Assembly: GCA_964528035.1 (NCBI GenBank)
Contig: CAZGQY010000025.1
Location: forward strand, 1 to 32,086
Source: CAZGQY01 sp964528035
GTDB lineage: Bacteria; Pseudomonadota; Gammaproteobacteria; Methylococcales; UBA1147
Direction of reading: 5' to 3'
Length of the DNA stretch: 32,086 bases
The position numbers and the translations under genes are program-made. The notes under the pieces were generated by a model. The model saw only the letters and a program-made list of their open reading frames with translations. It was not told the DNA's origin and ran no database searches. Shown one piece after another: positions 8,388 through 15,685 of the stretch. Position 1 is the stretch's first letter. Each line of letters begins with the position of its first letter.

Positions 8388-9365
8388 ACGGCTATTACAC
8401 CGGTTTTTTTGATTTCCCTTCCAAGATCCGGATCAACATTACTGCAGAAAATTCTTGCAGTTTCTCCACATATCGCAACAACGGCAGAACCCTGGGTGAT
8501 GTTGCCCTGTGCAGCTATGCTGGATAAATCAATGCTGGTTGCCGAATATTGGCAGGAGACCTGTCATAAGGCAATGCAGGATATGGTGAAGGAATTGCCG
8601 GGTGGAGAAGAAGAATTTGTAGCCATGCTGGGTGATTTTGGAAGCCACTTATATGCTCGTTTGGCAGCGGGTAGTGGTGCAACAATATTTCTCGACAAAA
8701 CACCCCGCTATTATCTGATTGTACCCTTTCTGGCGCAGGCATTTCCGCGTGCGAAATTCATTTTTCTATTTCGCAATCCGGTGGCGGTGGTTTCATCGAT
8801 AATTAATACCTGGCATAGAAGTCGGATCAGTTCCAGTCTAAGGGCAAATTATGTGGATATTTTTAAGGGTCCCGAAGCCATGGCTCAGGGTGTCCGATAC
8901 CTGGGTTCGCGCGCTATGACAGTGAATTACCTGCAATTGGTGGCTGATCCGCAGGCGGTTGTAGCGGATATTTGTAATTTTATCGATATTCCAGAGTTTT
9001 CTACGCAAGATAATTCATATAAAAATATTAACTTTTCAGGCTTGCGTGGTGATCCAACAGGAATAATAAGTTATGCGAGCGTTTCTGATGAATCAATCGA
9101 TAAATGGAAACAAAAGGAAAACAATTATTTCAGAAAGTGGTTTTTAAGGCTTTATATAGAAAGTCTGGATGAACAGGTATTGGCTGGTTTCGGAGTGGAA
9201 AAAACTGAAATCTTAGTAGAAATTGCAGCACTACAACCGGAACTTCGCGGTACCTGGCAGGACTTGTTTGGATATGCCTGCTTGAGTATTTCTACAAAAC
9301 TAAACCGGATTGCTGTAGGGCAATCATGGATTTCCAGGGTGAATAAAGGTATGCCGTTTGGCTAG
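8376..9365 (+). CDS. PAPS-dependent sulfotransferase family protein
   Basis: This 329-residue protein belongs to the Sulfotransfer_3-like group. It has the 5'-phosphosulfate loop ISLPRSGSTLLQ (residues 13-24), a conserved FLDKTPRYYLIVPFL segment (105-119) and the 3'-phosphate-binding motif FLFRNPVAVVSS (130-141). Such enzymes move sulfate from PAPS to a hydroxyl, here probably on a sugar or on a lipid/polysaccharide end group made by the upstream glycosyltransferases. A protein target cannot be excluded. No PAPS synthesis genes are in the window. It ends the glycan gene run. The GAGG ribosome site sits in a hairpin loop with the ATG in the stem. Confidence 0.82.
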   Translation: MSAGTAITPVFLISLPRSGSTLLQKILAVSPHIATTAEPWVMLPCAAMLDKSMLVAEYWQETCHKAMQDMVKELPGGEEEFVAMLGDFGSHLYARLAAGSGATIFLDKTPRYYLIVPFLAQAFPRAKFIFLFRNPVAVVSSIINTWHRSRISSSLRANYVDIFKGPEAMAQGVRYLGSRAMTVNYLQLVADPQAVVADICNFIDIPEFSTQDNSYKNINFSGLRGDPTGIISYASVSDESIDKWKQKENNYFRKWFLRLYIESLDEQVLAGFGVEKTEILVEIAALQPELRGTWQDLFGYACLSISTKLNRIAVGQSWISRVNKGMPFG

Positions 9366-9756
9366 ATGGGATTATGGGATTTGAGATTCTATTGAATCAG
9401 GCGTTTAGATTATAACGCTACTCTCGATAAGAGGAGTCAGTTTGTCTAATAGGCTGAATATTCAGGTAAAATTATTTAAATAACGGCTAAGCATCGAATT
9501 AAATCATTTAAACTTTTTTAAACGGATTAGTCGCTGTTGTTTTACCCATTTTTTGTCTGTGCCGTATATCCTCGGAAATACGCAATCGGCCAGCCATAAA
9601 ATGTCACAGTCATACCGGTCGGTCTGTGTAACAGTAACAATTATGCAAAACGGTTAATCGATCCTTTAGCCGTTTGGATACTGGTCTACAATATTATTAT
9701 ACGACCCATGACATAGCTGTTCAGCAAGCTCAAATGGTAACGAATTTAAAAAACTA
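9366..9756. other. Intergenic region with small hairpins
   Basis: There is no gene here. Two hairpins can be drawn: GCGTT/AACGC (9401-9405 with 9414-9418), just after the sulfotransferase and without a T-run, and AAACGGTTA/TAGCCGTTT (9648-9656 with 9667-9675, one G-U pair). The AT-rich sequence after the second hairpin, around TTGGAT (9674-9679) and TTATAC, could be a promoter for the DnaJ-PilZ gene, but the match is weak. Confidence 0.4.
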
Positions 9757-10485
9757 ATGAAAAATCGAAGAAATTATTACCGTGTTTTGCATATTCAACC
9801 CGATGCACCCGCTGCTGTTATTCGAACCAGTTATAAAACGATAATGCAAAAGCTCAAGGCACATCCTGATCTGGGGGGAGATGGAGAACAGGCCCGCTTT
9901 ATTAATGAAGCCTATTCTGTTCTTTCTGATCCAGGAAAGCGACGCGGTTATGACCGCCAATATCGTCCCTGGAATCGTTCAGATAATCGCAATGAGAGTG
10001 CGCCAGGTCAGACTTCATCAACACCCAAGCCTAAACCGCCTCGATCAGCCCACGGGCGGCGACGTTATCGGTGTTCCATGTGTGGAATGATTAATATATT
10101 CGAATCCATATTGATGGAGACCTGTGTATGTCGTCGTTGTCGAACACCATTATCAAAGAATAATTCAGGTCAGCAACATGGTTGTAAACGCCAGGCAAAA
10201 AGAATTCGCCAGCAAGGTAATGTTCAATTATTTTCTCAACATGGGAATCAGGGTATTCATTGCTCGATACAGGACATTTCTCCGCAGGGTATGCGTTTTC
10301 AAAGCGATGTTCCGATCAAAAAAGGGATAACCATTCGAATAGAATGCAAAACCATTAATGCACTTGCCCGCGTCACTCATTGTACCCGATCGAAATCTCA
10401 TCCAAATAAATTCGAAGTGGGTTCAAGATTTAAGAAAATACATGCTTCTTTTATGGCGGGTACTTTTGTTTCGGATGTGATTTGA
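9757..10485 (+). CDS. DnaJ domain - zinc ribbon - PilZ domain protein
   Basis: This 242-residue protein has three parts. Residues 5-68 are a J domain with the HPD tripeptide (36-38) needed to stimulate the ATPase of DnaK-type Hsp70, and the usual ARFINEAYSVLSDPGKRRGYD helix III/IV end. After a basic Pro/Ser-rich linker, C106xxC109 and C125xxC128 (plus C123) form a likely zinc ribbon. The C-terminal part (about 143-235) is a PilZ domain with RxxxR (R145-R149) and DxSxxG (D173-G178), the two motifs that bind cyclic di-GMP. The reasonable inference is a c-di-GMP-responsive co-chaperone. It appears monocistronic. Domain calls come from motifs; whether this exact fusion is a known family was not checked. 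Confidence 0.8.
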   Translation: MKNRRNYYRVLHIQPDAPAAVIRTSYKTIMQKLKAHPDLGGDGEQARFINEAYSVLSDPGKRRGYDRQYRPWNRSDNRNESAPGQTSSTPKPKPPRSAHGRRRYRCSMCGMINIFESILMETCVCRRCRTPLSKNNSGQQHGCKRQAKRIRQQGNVQLFSQHGNQGIHCSIQDISPQGMRFQSDVPIKKGITIRIECKTINALARVTHCTRSKSHPNKFEVGSRFKKIHASFMAGTFVSDVI

Positions 10486-10524
10486 GGAAAACAAGGGTAT
10501 GGTGAACTAAGATACCTTTCGAGT

Positions 10525-10658
10525 TCAAGAATACCCACTTATAGTACGCATCTTTTTGCGAAGGGCGTTGTTGTAAAACCTAGAAAAAGATGACTATTCC
10601 TAAGGTTTTACAGCTGGCCCTTCACGAAAATCTAGGCACTCAAAACGGGCATTCTTGA
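10525..10658. repeat. 134-bp imperfect palindrome (MITE/REP-like)
   Basis: The two halves are reverse complements over most of their length. The best paired blocks are TCAAGAAT/ATTCTTGA (10525-10532 with 10651-10658), GAAGGGC/GCCCTTC (10560-10566 with 10617-10623) and TGTAAAACCT/AGGTTTTACA (10572-10581 with 10603-10612). Partly matched stretches lie between them, and a 21-base loop (10582-10602) separates the arms. One strand would fold into a hairpin of about 60 bp. It contains no gene. It could be a mobile palindromic unit or an RNA element; sequence alone does not decide. Confidence 0.7.
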
Positions 10659-10686
10659 GCGCCGTCATCCAGGATTTAAGATCGAG

Positions 10687-10760
10687 AAAAAAGCGGAAAG
10701 ACTGGAGCCGACGATGAAAATGGCGGTGTGATTTTTCAAAAACTACATTTCCGCTTTTTT
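10687..10760. terminator. Perfect 13-bp inverted repeat, possible terminator
   Basis: AAAAAAGCGGAAA (10687-10699) and TTTCCGCTTTTTT (10748-10760) are exact reverse complements separated by 48 bases. The 3' arm ends in a T-run, and the 5' arm gives the same on the other strand, so it could stop transcription in both directions and insulate rnpB. The loop is unusually long for an intrinsic terminator. An alternative is that these are the ends of a small inserted element. Confidence 0.45.
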
Positions 10761-10864
10761 ATGCTCGCCTGAATAAATACAAACCAATAGTCTTGCATGG
10801 CAATGTCCCATTTGCACACAAACCATAGCAAGTCATTCAGGAAAACTGTAACATATTCAATTAA

Positions 10865-11236
10865 GAGTCGGCCGGGCAGTCGCTGCCGATTACCTGACGG
10901 TGCGGTGGAGGAAAGTCCGGGCTCCATAGGGCAGGGTGCCAGGTAACTCCTGGGAGGCGCAAGCCTACGGATAGTGCCACAGAAAATATACCGCTAGTGA
11001 TTTGGATTCTGTATCCAGGTTACGAGTAAGGGTGAAATGGTACGGTAAGAGCGTACCGCGCTTCTGGTAACAGAAGTGGCAGGGTAAACCCCACCCGGTG
11101 CAAGATCAAATAGGGGGACACAGCCTAGCTGATGTGTGGCCCACACAGTCTCCGGGTAGATCGCTTGAGGTGCATGGTGACATGTCACCCAGATGAATGG
11201 CTGTCCAAGACAGAACCCGGCTTACAGGCCGACTCT
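10865..11236 (+). ncRNA. rnpB: RNase P RNA, bacterial type A
   Basis: This is the catalytic RNA of RNase P, which trims the 5' leader of pre-tRNAs. The P1 helix closes it (GAGTCGGCC 10865-10873 with GGCCGACTC 11227-11235). Near the 5' end is the conserved GAGGAAAGTCCGGGCTCC block (10908 onward), followed by AGGGCAGGGTGCCAGGTAAC. The middle has GGTAAACCCCACCCGG and CAAGATCAAATAGGGG. The 3' part has GATGAATGGCTGTCC and AGACAGAACCCGGCTTA. Length (about 372) and block order match the gammaproteobacterial type A RNA. A T-rich run (TTTCTTTTTTTCT) follows P1 and probably forms the terminator. Ends are set by P1 and are accurate to a few bases. Confidence 0.97.
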
Positions 11237-11358
11237 TTCTTTTTTTCTTATTGATTTGCTAATTTGAGCTAATCGAATGGCTGTCTATATCGATATTAGT
11301 GGCCAATTGTCGTATTCGATCAATCGCTGTTGATAGGAGGGTTTTCAATATTCTGTCT

Positions 11359-11389
11359 TTGAAATTACAGTATATTTATCTGCTATGCT
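11359..11389 (+). promoter_or_regulatory. Candidate promoter for the CBS protein
   Basis: TTGAAA (11359-11364) is followed 19 bp later by TATGCT (11384-11389), preceded by TG one base before, which makes an extended -10. Transcription would start near 11396, about 25 bases before the ATG at 11421. The spacer is longer than ideal, but the extended -10 compensates. Confidence 0.4.
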
Positions 11390-11420
11390 TTGAGTATCTT
11401 GGCAACGAATACGCAGCGCT

Positions 11421-11858
11421 ATGAATGTAGAATCCATTATGACAGAACGCGTCGCAACCATAAATATGGACGACTCCCTGGATATGGTCAAAGAAGTTTT
11501 CGATAACGCACCGTTTAATCATCTATTGGTTGTAGACGATGAGGAGATTCTGATCGGGGTTATTTCTGATAGAGATTTGCTTTCGTCGATCAGTCCGCAT
11601 CTTGGTACTCTTGGGGAAAATTCACGGGATCGAAATACTTTAAAGAAAAAATCCCATCAAATAATGAGTCGCGATCCAATTACGGTTGGAAAAGAGTGTT
11701 CCGTAGGGGATGCTGCCAGACGTATTTTAGCAATGCCCGGTTCGTGTTTACCTGTGGTGGATGATGAAAAAAAAATAGAAGGTATACTCAGTTGGAAGGA
11801 TATCCTTGCTGCAATGATTGATGAGCCTGATAAGGAAAAAGTTATTCCGACGGTGTAG
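11421..11858 (+). CDS. Two-CBS-domain protein
   Basis: This 145-residue protein consists of a CBS (Bateman) pair and nothing else. CBS1 covers about residues 1-60 (VESIMTERVATINMDDSL ... VIGVISDRDLL-type end). CBS2 covers about 78-133 (HQIMSRDPITVGKECSV ... PVVDDEKKIEGILSWKDIL). Such modules bind adenine nucleotides (AMP, ATP, SAM) and act as energy or ligand sensors, usually for a partner protein. The partner is not identifiable here: the gene stands alone between rnpB and the convergent 5-oxoprolinase gene. A charged linker (about 65-78) joins the domains. Ligand and regulated target are unknown. Confidence 0.85.
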   Translation: MNVESIMTERVATINMDDSLDMVKEVFDNAPFNHLLVVDDEEILIGVISDRDLLSSISPHLGTLGENSRDRNTLKKKSHQIMSRDPITVGKECSVGDAARRILAMPGSCLPVVDDEKKIEGILSWKDILAAMIDEPDKEKVIPTV

Positions 11859-11978
11859 TCCTGTCGGGTGGATTGTTGTTTGGCTCCCGAGATCGCTTGT
11901 TGCAACGCATCGAGGTATGCTCGATGGGTTAAATGAGAATGATGGCGAAAGCCAATAAGACGCTTGTTTATCGGTTTT

Positions 11979-12001
11979 ATTAGTCCATATTTCGGACTAA
12001 T
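11979..12001. terminator. Hairpin between convergent genes
   Basis: ATTAGTCC (11979-11986) and GGACTAAT (11994-12001) form a perfect 8-bp stem with a 7-base loop, midway between the CBS gene and the end of the convergent 5-oxoprolinase gene. The plus strand has a TTTT run just before the stem rather than after it, so it is not a textbook intrinsic terminator on that strand. On the minus strand it lies 18 bp beyond the stop codon, also without a T-run. Confidence 0.35.
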
Positions 12002-12018
12002 CGTTACTCCGACCGGGT

Positions 12019-15000
12019 TTATTTCTTACCATATCCACCCCCCCCAGGGGTTTCAATCGTTAAGCTGTCACCGCAATTCATTTCTATCTGGTCGCATCCT
12101 TTTAACTCAACAGTTTCACCCGTTATTTTATTTACTGAGTTTCTGCCGCAGGCACCGGCCTGGCCATCCTTGAGTCCTTGTGGTGGAATAGTACGATGGC
12201 CTGATAGTATTGCTGCGGTCATTGCCTGTTGAAATTTTAGAGTTCTGCTCACACCGTTACCACCACGATATTGACCTTTTCCACCGCTGTTTGGTCGTAT
12301 TGAGAAATCCTCAAGTATGACCGGAAAGCGAGATTCCAGAACTTCAGGGTCGGTAATTCTGGAATTTGTCATGTGAGTTTGTACTGCATCCCTGCCGCTA
12401 AAATCTTTCCCTGCGCCTGCACCACCACAAATTGTTTCGTAATATTGATAAGTGTCATTGCCAAAGGTTAAGTTATTCATTGTTCCCTGAGAACCGGCTA
12501 AAATTCCCAGAGCGCCATAACAGGCGTCCACGATGCATTGAGATGTTTCGACGTTTCCTGCAACCACTGCGCAGGGTGGGCCTGGGTCGAGTATGGATTT
12601 GGGCGGTACGATAATTTCCAGGGGTCGAAGACAACCGGCATTTAAGGGTATATCGTCCTCTATTAATGTTCGGAATACGTATAAAACGGCAGCTTTGGTT
12701 ACCGCGGAGGGGGCATTGAAATTATCGTTTGTTTGGGTGGATGATCCTGTAAAATCTATTTTTGCACAGCGCTTTTCATAATCAATAAAAATAGCAACAC
12801 AAATCTGTGCGCCATTGTCCAGAGTGACGCTATATTTGCCACCTTTAGAAATATCCAATACTGAGCGGACTGCTTCTTCGGCGTTGTTTTGTATATGCTG
12901 CATGTAGGCGTTAACAGTCGTATGGCTGTAGTGCTCGACCAATAAATCCAGTTCCCCTATTCCTTTTTCATTAGCGGCAATCTGGGCCCGTATATCTGCA
13001 AGGTTTTGCCGGGGATTACGCGCAGGATGAGAGCTTGATGATAGCCATTCGTTTATATCCTGTTCCAGGAAACTTCCATTTTTTACAATGCGCAAGCCGC
13101 TTGAAGCGACACCTTCATCAATGATGCTTTTACTTGCCGGAGGCATAGAGCCTGGTGTGATTCCTCCGACATCGGCATGATGACCTCGCGATGCGACATA
13201 AAACAATATTTCTTCAAGTACGTGGTCGAATACGGGTGTGATGACTGTAATATCGGGTAGGTGAGTACCGCCGTGAAATGGCGAATTTATCAGGTATACA
13301 TCGCCCGGTTGAAAATGCTCAGACTGGCTTACGATCAGGGCTTTGACCGATTCGTCCATCGATCCGATGTGAACGGGAATGTGAGGGGCGTTAGCAATGA
13401 GTTCACCATAAGAGTCGAAAAGCGCACAAGAAAAATCGAGACGTTCTTTAATATTGACTGAATGTGCTGTATTTTGCAGCACATGCCCCATTTGTTCTGC
13501 AATTGACATAAATCGTCTGTTGAAAATTTCCAACAGTACCGGATCTACTGTTTCTTCCGTGCTTTCTTGTTGCTCCAACTCAATCACGCGATTCAGTATC
13601 ATGTCATCGCGAGTCGATATTTGGGCCATCCAGCCCGGTTCTATTACTGTAGTTGAATTGGCTTCAATGACAATTGCGGATCCTGTGATCTGAGCGCCTG
13701 GCGGTAATTGTTCTCTGCGATATATTGGAGCAGCATGAAATTTATTACCCGAATAGAATTGAGTTATTTGCAGGGGCACAGGAGTTTCCTGCGGCTTCCT
13801 TTCAGATATCGTTTGATCGGCGCGATCTAAAGAGCCGATGACTTCTACGCTGGCTGCTTCTATTATGAGTTTTTTGTTTTCGTCATGAAAACCATATAGA
13901 GAAACATGCAGGGCTTTAAATGCCGCGACGCTACGATCCATCGATGCGTAATCGACGATTAACGCGGTATCAGTACCCTGATAGCGGATGTGTACTTTAT
14001 ACACGACTCGAATGTTTTTTTCAGAGACTTTTTGTGCCAGAATTTCATTTCGGCCCACTGATTCCAGTTTCGCGAAAACGTCTTCTAGCTGTTTCCATGA
14101 GTTAATGTCCAATATGGATTCAACAGAGTGTTCCCTAAGTACTCTGAAATCGGCCAATCCCATTCCATATGCAGATAAAATACCTGCGTAAGGGTGAATG
14201 AGAATTTTTTTAATACCGAGCGAATCGGCTACTTTGCAGGCGTGTTGGCCACCCGCAGCACCGAAACAGCACAGTGTGTATTGACTGACATCGTAGCCGC
14301 GTTGTACCGAAATTTGTTTGATTGCATTGGCCATACTTTCTGTGGCGATGGACAAATAACCTTCGGCTGTTTGTTCAATTGATGCTTGGGTGACCGTTTT
14401 AAGGTTGATTTCTTTGCTTAATGCGACAAATTTTTCTCGTACAACCTCAATATCCAGGGGCTGGTCGCCACGAGTTCCAAAGACTTTGGGGAAGTACTTA
14501 ACTGGAAGTTTGCCAAGAATAATGTTTGCGTCAGTGACACAGAGTGGGCCACCCCTGCGATATGCAGCAGGCCCTGGATTGGCCCCGGCAGATTCGGGTC
14601 CTACTCTGTATCGCATACCATCAAAACTCAATATTGAGCCGCCACCGGCTGCTACAGTATGGATCCGCATCATCGGTGCCCTTACACGAACACCGGCAAT
14701 CTCGGTATCAAAACTGCGTTCGTATTCACCGGCGTAATGCGCAACATCGGTCGATGTGCCTCCCATGTCGAAGGTGATGATTTTTTCAAACTCAGCAAGT
14801 TTTGTGATTGCTACCGCCCCAACAATTCCACCGGCCGGTCCTGAGAGAAGGCTGTCTTTGCCTTGGAATCGCCGTGAATCCACAAGTCCACCGTTGGATT
14901 GCATAAACATGAGTGGTGGTTGGTTTCTGTCATTGCTGTGTTGTAAACCCAGCCCCGATGACACTTGTTGAATATAGCGTTGTAGCAGTGGAGACAGATA

Positions 15001-15648
15001 GGCATCCATCACTGTGGTATCGCCACGGCTGACAATTTTCATTAGTGGTGAAATGCGATGAGATACGGAGACTTGAGTAAATCCAATGTTTTCGGCGAGC
15101 TTGGCTAACTGTTTTTCGTGCTTGGGATTGATCCAGGCGTGAAGAAGTACGATGGCAACTGAGCGAATGCCCGTATCAAATACTTTTATTAATTCCAATC
15201 GGGCAGAGTCAAGATCGATGGCCTGGGTTTCTTCACCCAGGGCCGAATAGCGTCCGCATACTTCAACGACAGATCGATACAAAAGTGCAGGCCGTCGAAT
15301 ATTAAGGGCAAAAATTTCCGGTCGGTTTTGATAACCAATGCGCAGGCAGTCGCCTAATCCACGGTTGATGACGAGTACAGTTGGAACGCCTTTTCTCTCC
15401 AATAGAGCATTGGTTCCTACGGTGGTACCCATCTTTATGACTTCGATGGTATTTGCCGGGATAGCGTCTGTATTTTGTAGTCCCAGTAGAATTTTGATGC
15501 CCGCTACAGCAGCATCTGTATAGAGTTCAGGGTTTTCGGAGAGAAGTTTGTGAGTGAGTAGTTTACCTTCTGGCGTTTTTGCCACGATGTCTGTAAAAGT
15601 ACCACCACGGTCAATCCAGAATTGCCAGCGAGGCTGTTGTTCTGTCAC
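12019..15648 (-). CDS. oplA: 5-oxoprolinase (ATP-hydrolysing), HyuA-HyuB fusion
   Basis: This 1209-residue enzyme matches full-length 5-oxoprolinase, which opens 5-oxo-L-proline to L-glutamate with ATP in the cytoplasm. The N-terminal hydantoinase A half has WIDRGGTFTDIVA (residues 11-23) and the second phosphate motif ITFDMGGTSTDVAHY, then CCFGAAGGQHACKVADSLGI. The hydantoinase B half starts near DPVLLEIFNRRFMSIAEQMG and includes HIGSMDESVKAL, FHGGTHLPDITV and SRGHHADVGG, ending in the glycine-rich TPGGGGYGKK. The start is GTG 15648. It lies 37 bp after lpxD on the same strand, so the two may be co-transcribed although their functions are unrelated. Standalone HyuA/HyuB hydantoinases are the alternative, but the single-chain form favours 5-oxoprolinase. 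Confidence 0.92.
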   Translation of the reverse strand: MTEQQPRWQFWIDRGGTFTDIVAKTPEGKLLTHKLLSENPELYTDAAVAGIKILLGLQNTDAIPANTIEVIKMGTTVGTNALLERKGVPTVLVINRGLGDCLRIGYQNRPEIFALNIRRPALLYRSVVEVCGRYSALGEETQAIDLDSARLELIKVFDTGIRSVAIVLLHAWINPKHEKQLAKLAENIGFTQVSVSHRISPLMKIVSRGDTTVMDAYLSPLLQRYIQQVSSGLGLQHSNDRNQPPLMFMQSNGGLVDSRRFQGKDSLLSGPAGGIVGAVAITKLAEFEKIITFDMGGTSTDVAHYAGEYERSFDTEIAGVRVRAPMMRIHTVAAGGGSILSFDGMRYRVGPESAGANPGPAAYRRGGPLCVTDANIILGKLPVKYFPKVFGTRGDQPLDIEVVREKFVALSKEINLKTVTQASIEQTAEGYLSIATESMANAIKQISVQRGYDVSQYTLCCFGAAGGQHACKVADSLGIKKILIHPYAGILSAYGMGLADFRVLREHSVESILDINSWKQLEDVFAKLESVGRNEILAQKVSEKNIRVVYKVHIRYQGTDTALIVDYASMDRSVAAFKALHVSLYGFHDENKKLIIEAASVEVIGSLDRADQTISERKPQETPVPLQITQFYSGNKFHAAPIYRREQLPPGAQITGSAIVIEANSTTVIEPGWMAQISTRDDMILNRVIELEQQESTEETVDPVLLEIFNRRFMSIAEQMGHVLQNTAHSVNIKERLDFSCALFDSYGELIANAPHIPVHIGSMDESVKALIVSQSEHFQPGDVYLINSPFHGGTHLPDITVITPVFDHVLEEILFYVASRGHHADVGGITPGSMPPASKSIIDEGVASSGLRIVKNGSFLEQDINEWLSSSSHPARNPRQNLADIRAQIAANEKGIGELDLLVEHYSHTTVNAYMQHIQNNAEEAVRSVLDISKGGKYSVTLDNGAQICVAIFIDYEKRCAKIDFTGSSTQTNDNFNAPSAVTKAAVLYVFRTLIEDDIPLNAGCLRPLEIIVPPKSILDPGPPCAVVAGNVETSQCIVDACYGALGILAGSQGTMNNLTFGNDTYQYYETICGGAGAGKDFSGRDAVQTHMTNSRITDPEVLESRFPVILEDFSIRPNSGGKGQYRGGNGVSRTLKFQQAMTAAILSGHRTIPPQGLKDGQAGACGRNSVNKITGETVELKGCDQIEMNCGDSLTIETPGGGGYGKK

Positions 15649-15685
15649 TGTTCTTCGGGGATTCGAATAACCACAGTTTTATGGG

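Larger units (their letters stand above)
10486..10864. other. Non-coding region holding two palindromes upstream of rnpB
   Basis: No coding sequence is supported. The stretch contains the imperfect palindrome at 10525-10658 and the perfect 13-bp inverted repeat at 10687-10760, listed separately, then about 100 bp that must hold the rnpB promoter. CATATT/TATTCA near 10852-10859 is at the right distance for a -10 box, but no convincing -35 was found. Confidence 0.6.

Noticed and set aside
12038..12045. Run of eight C (G on the coding strand) near the 3' end of the 5-oxoprolinase gene, a possible phase-variation tract
   Set aside because: It encodes the conserved glycine-rich C-terminus and lies in the last ten or so codons, so slippage would change little. 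The gene is not a surface-variation candidate.
12432..15523. Many 60-115-codon plus-strand frames opposite the 5-oxoprolinase gene
   Set aside because: All are antisense shadows of one long conserved coding sequence.
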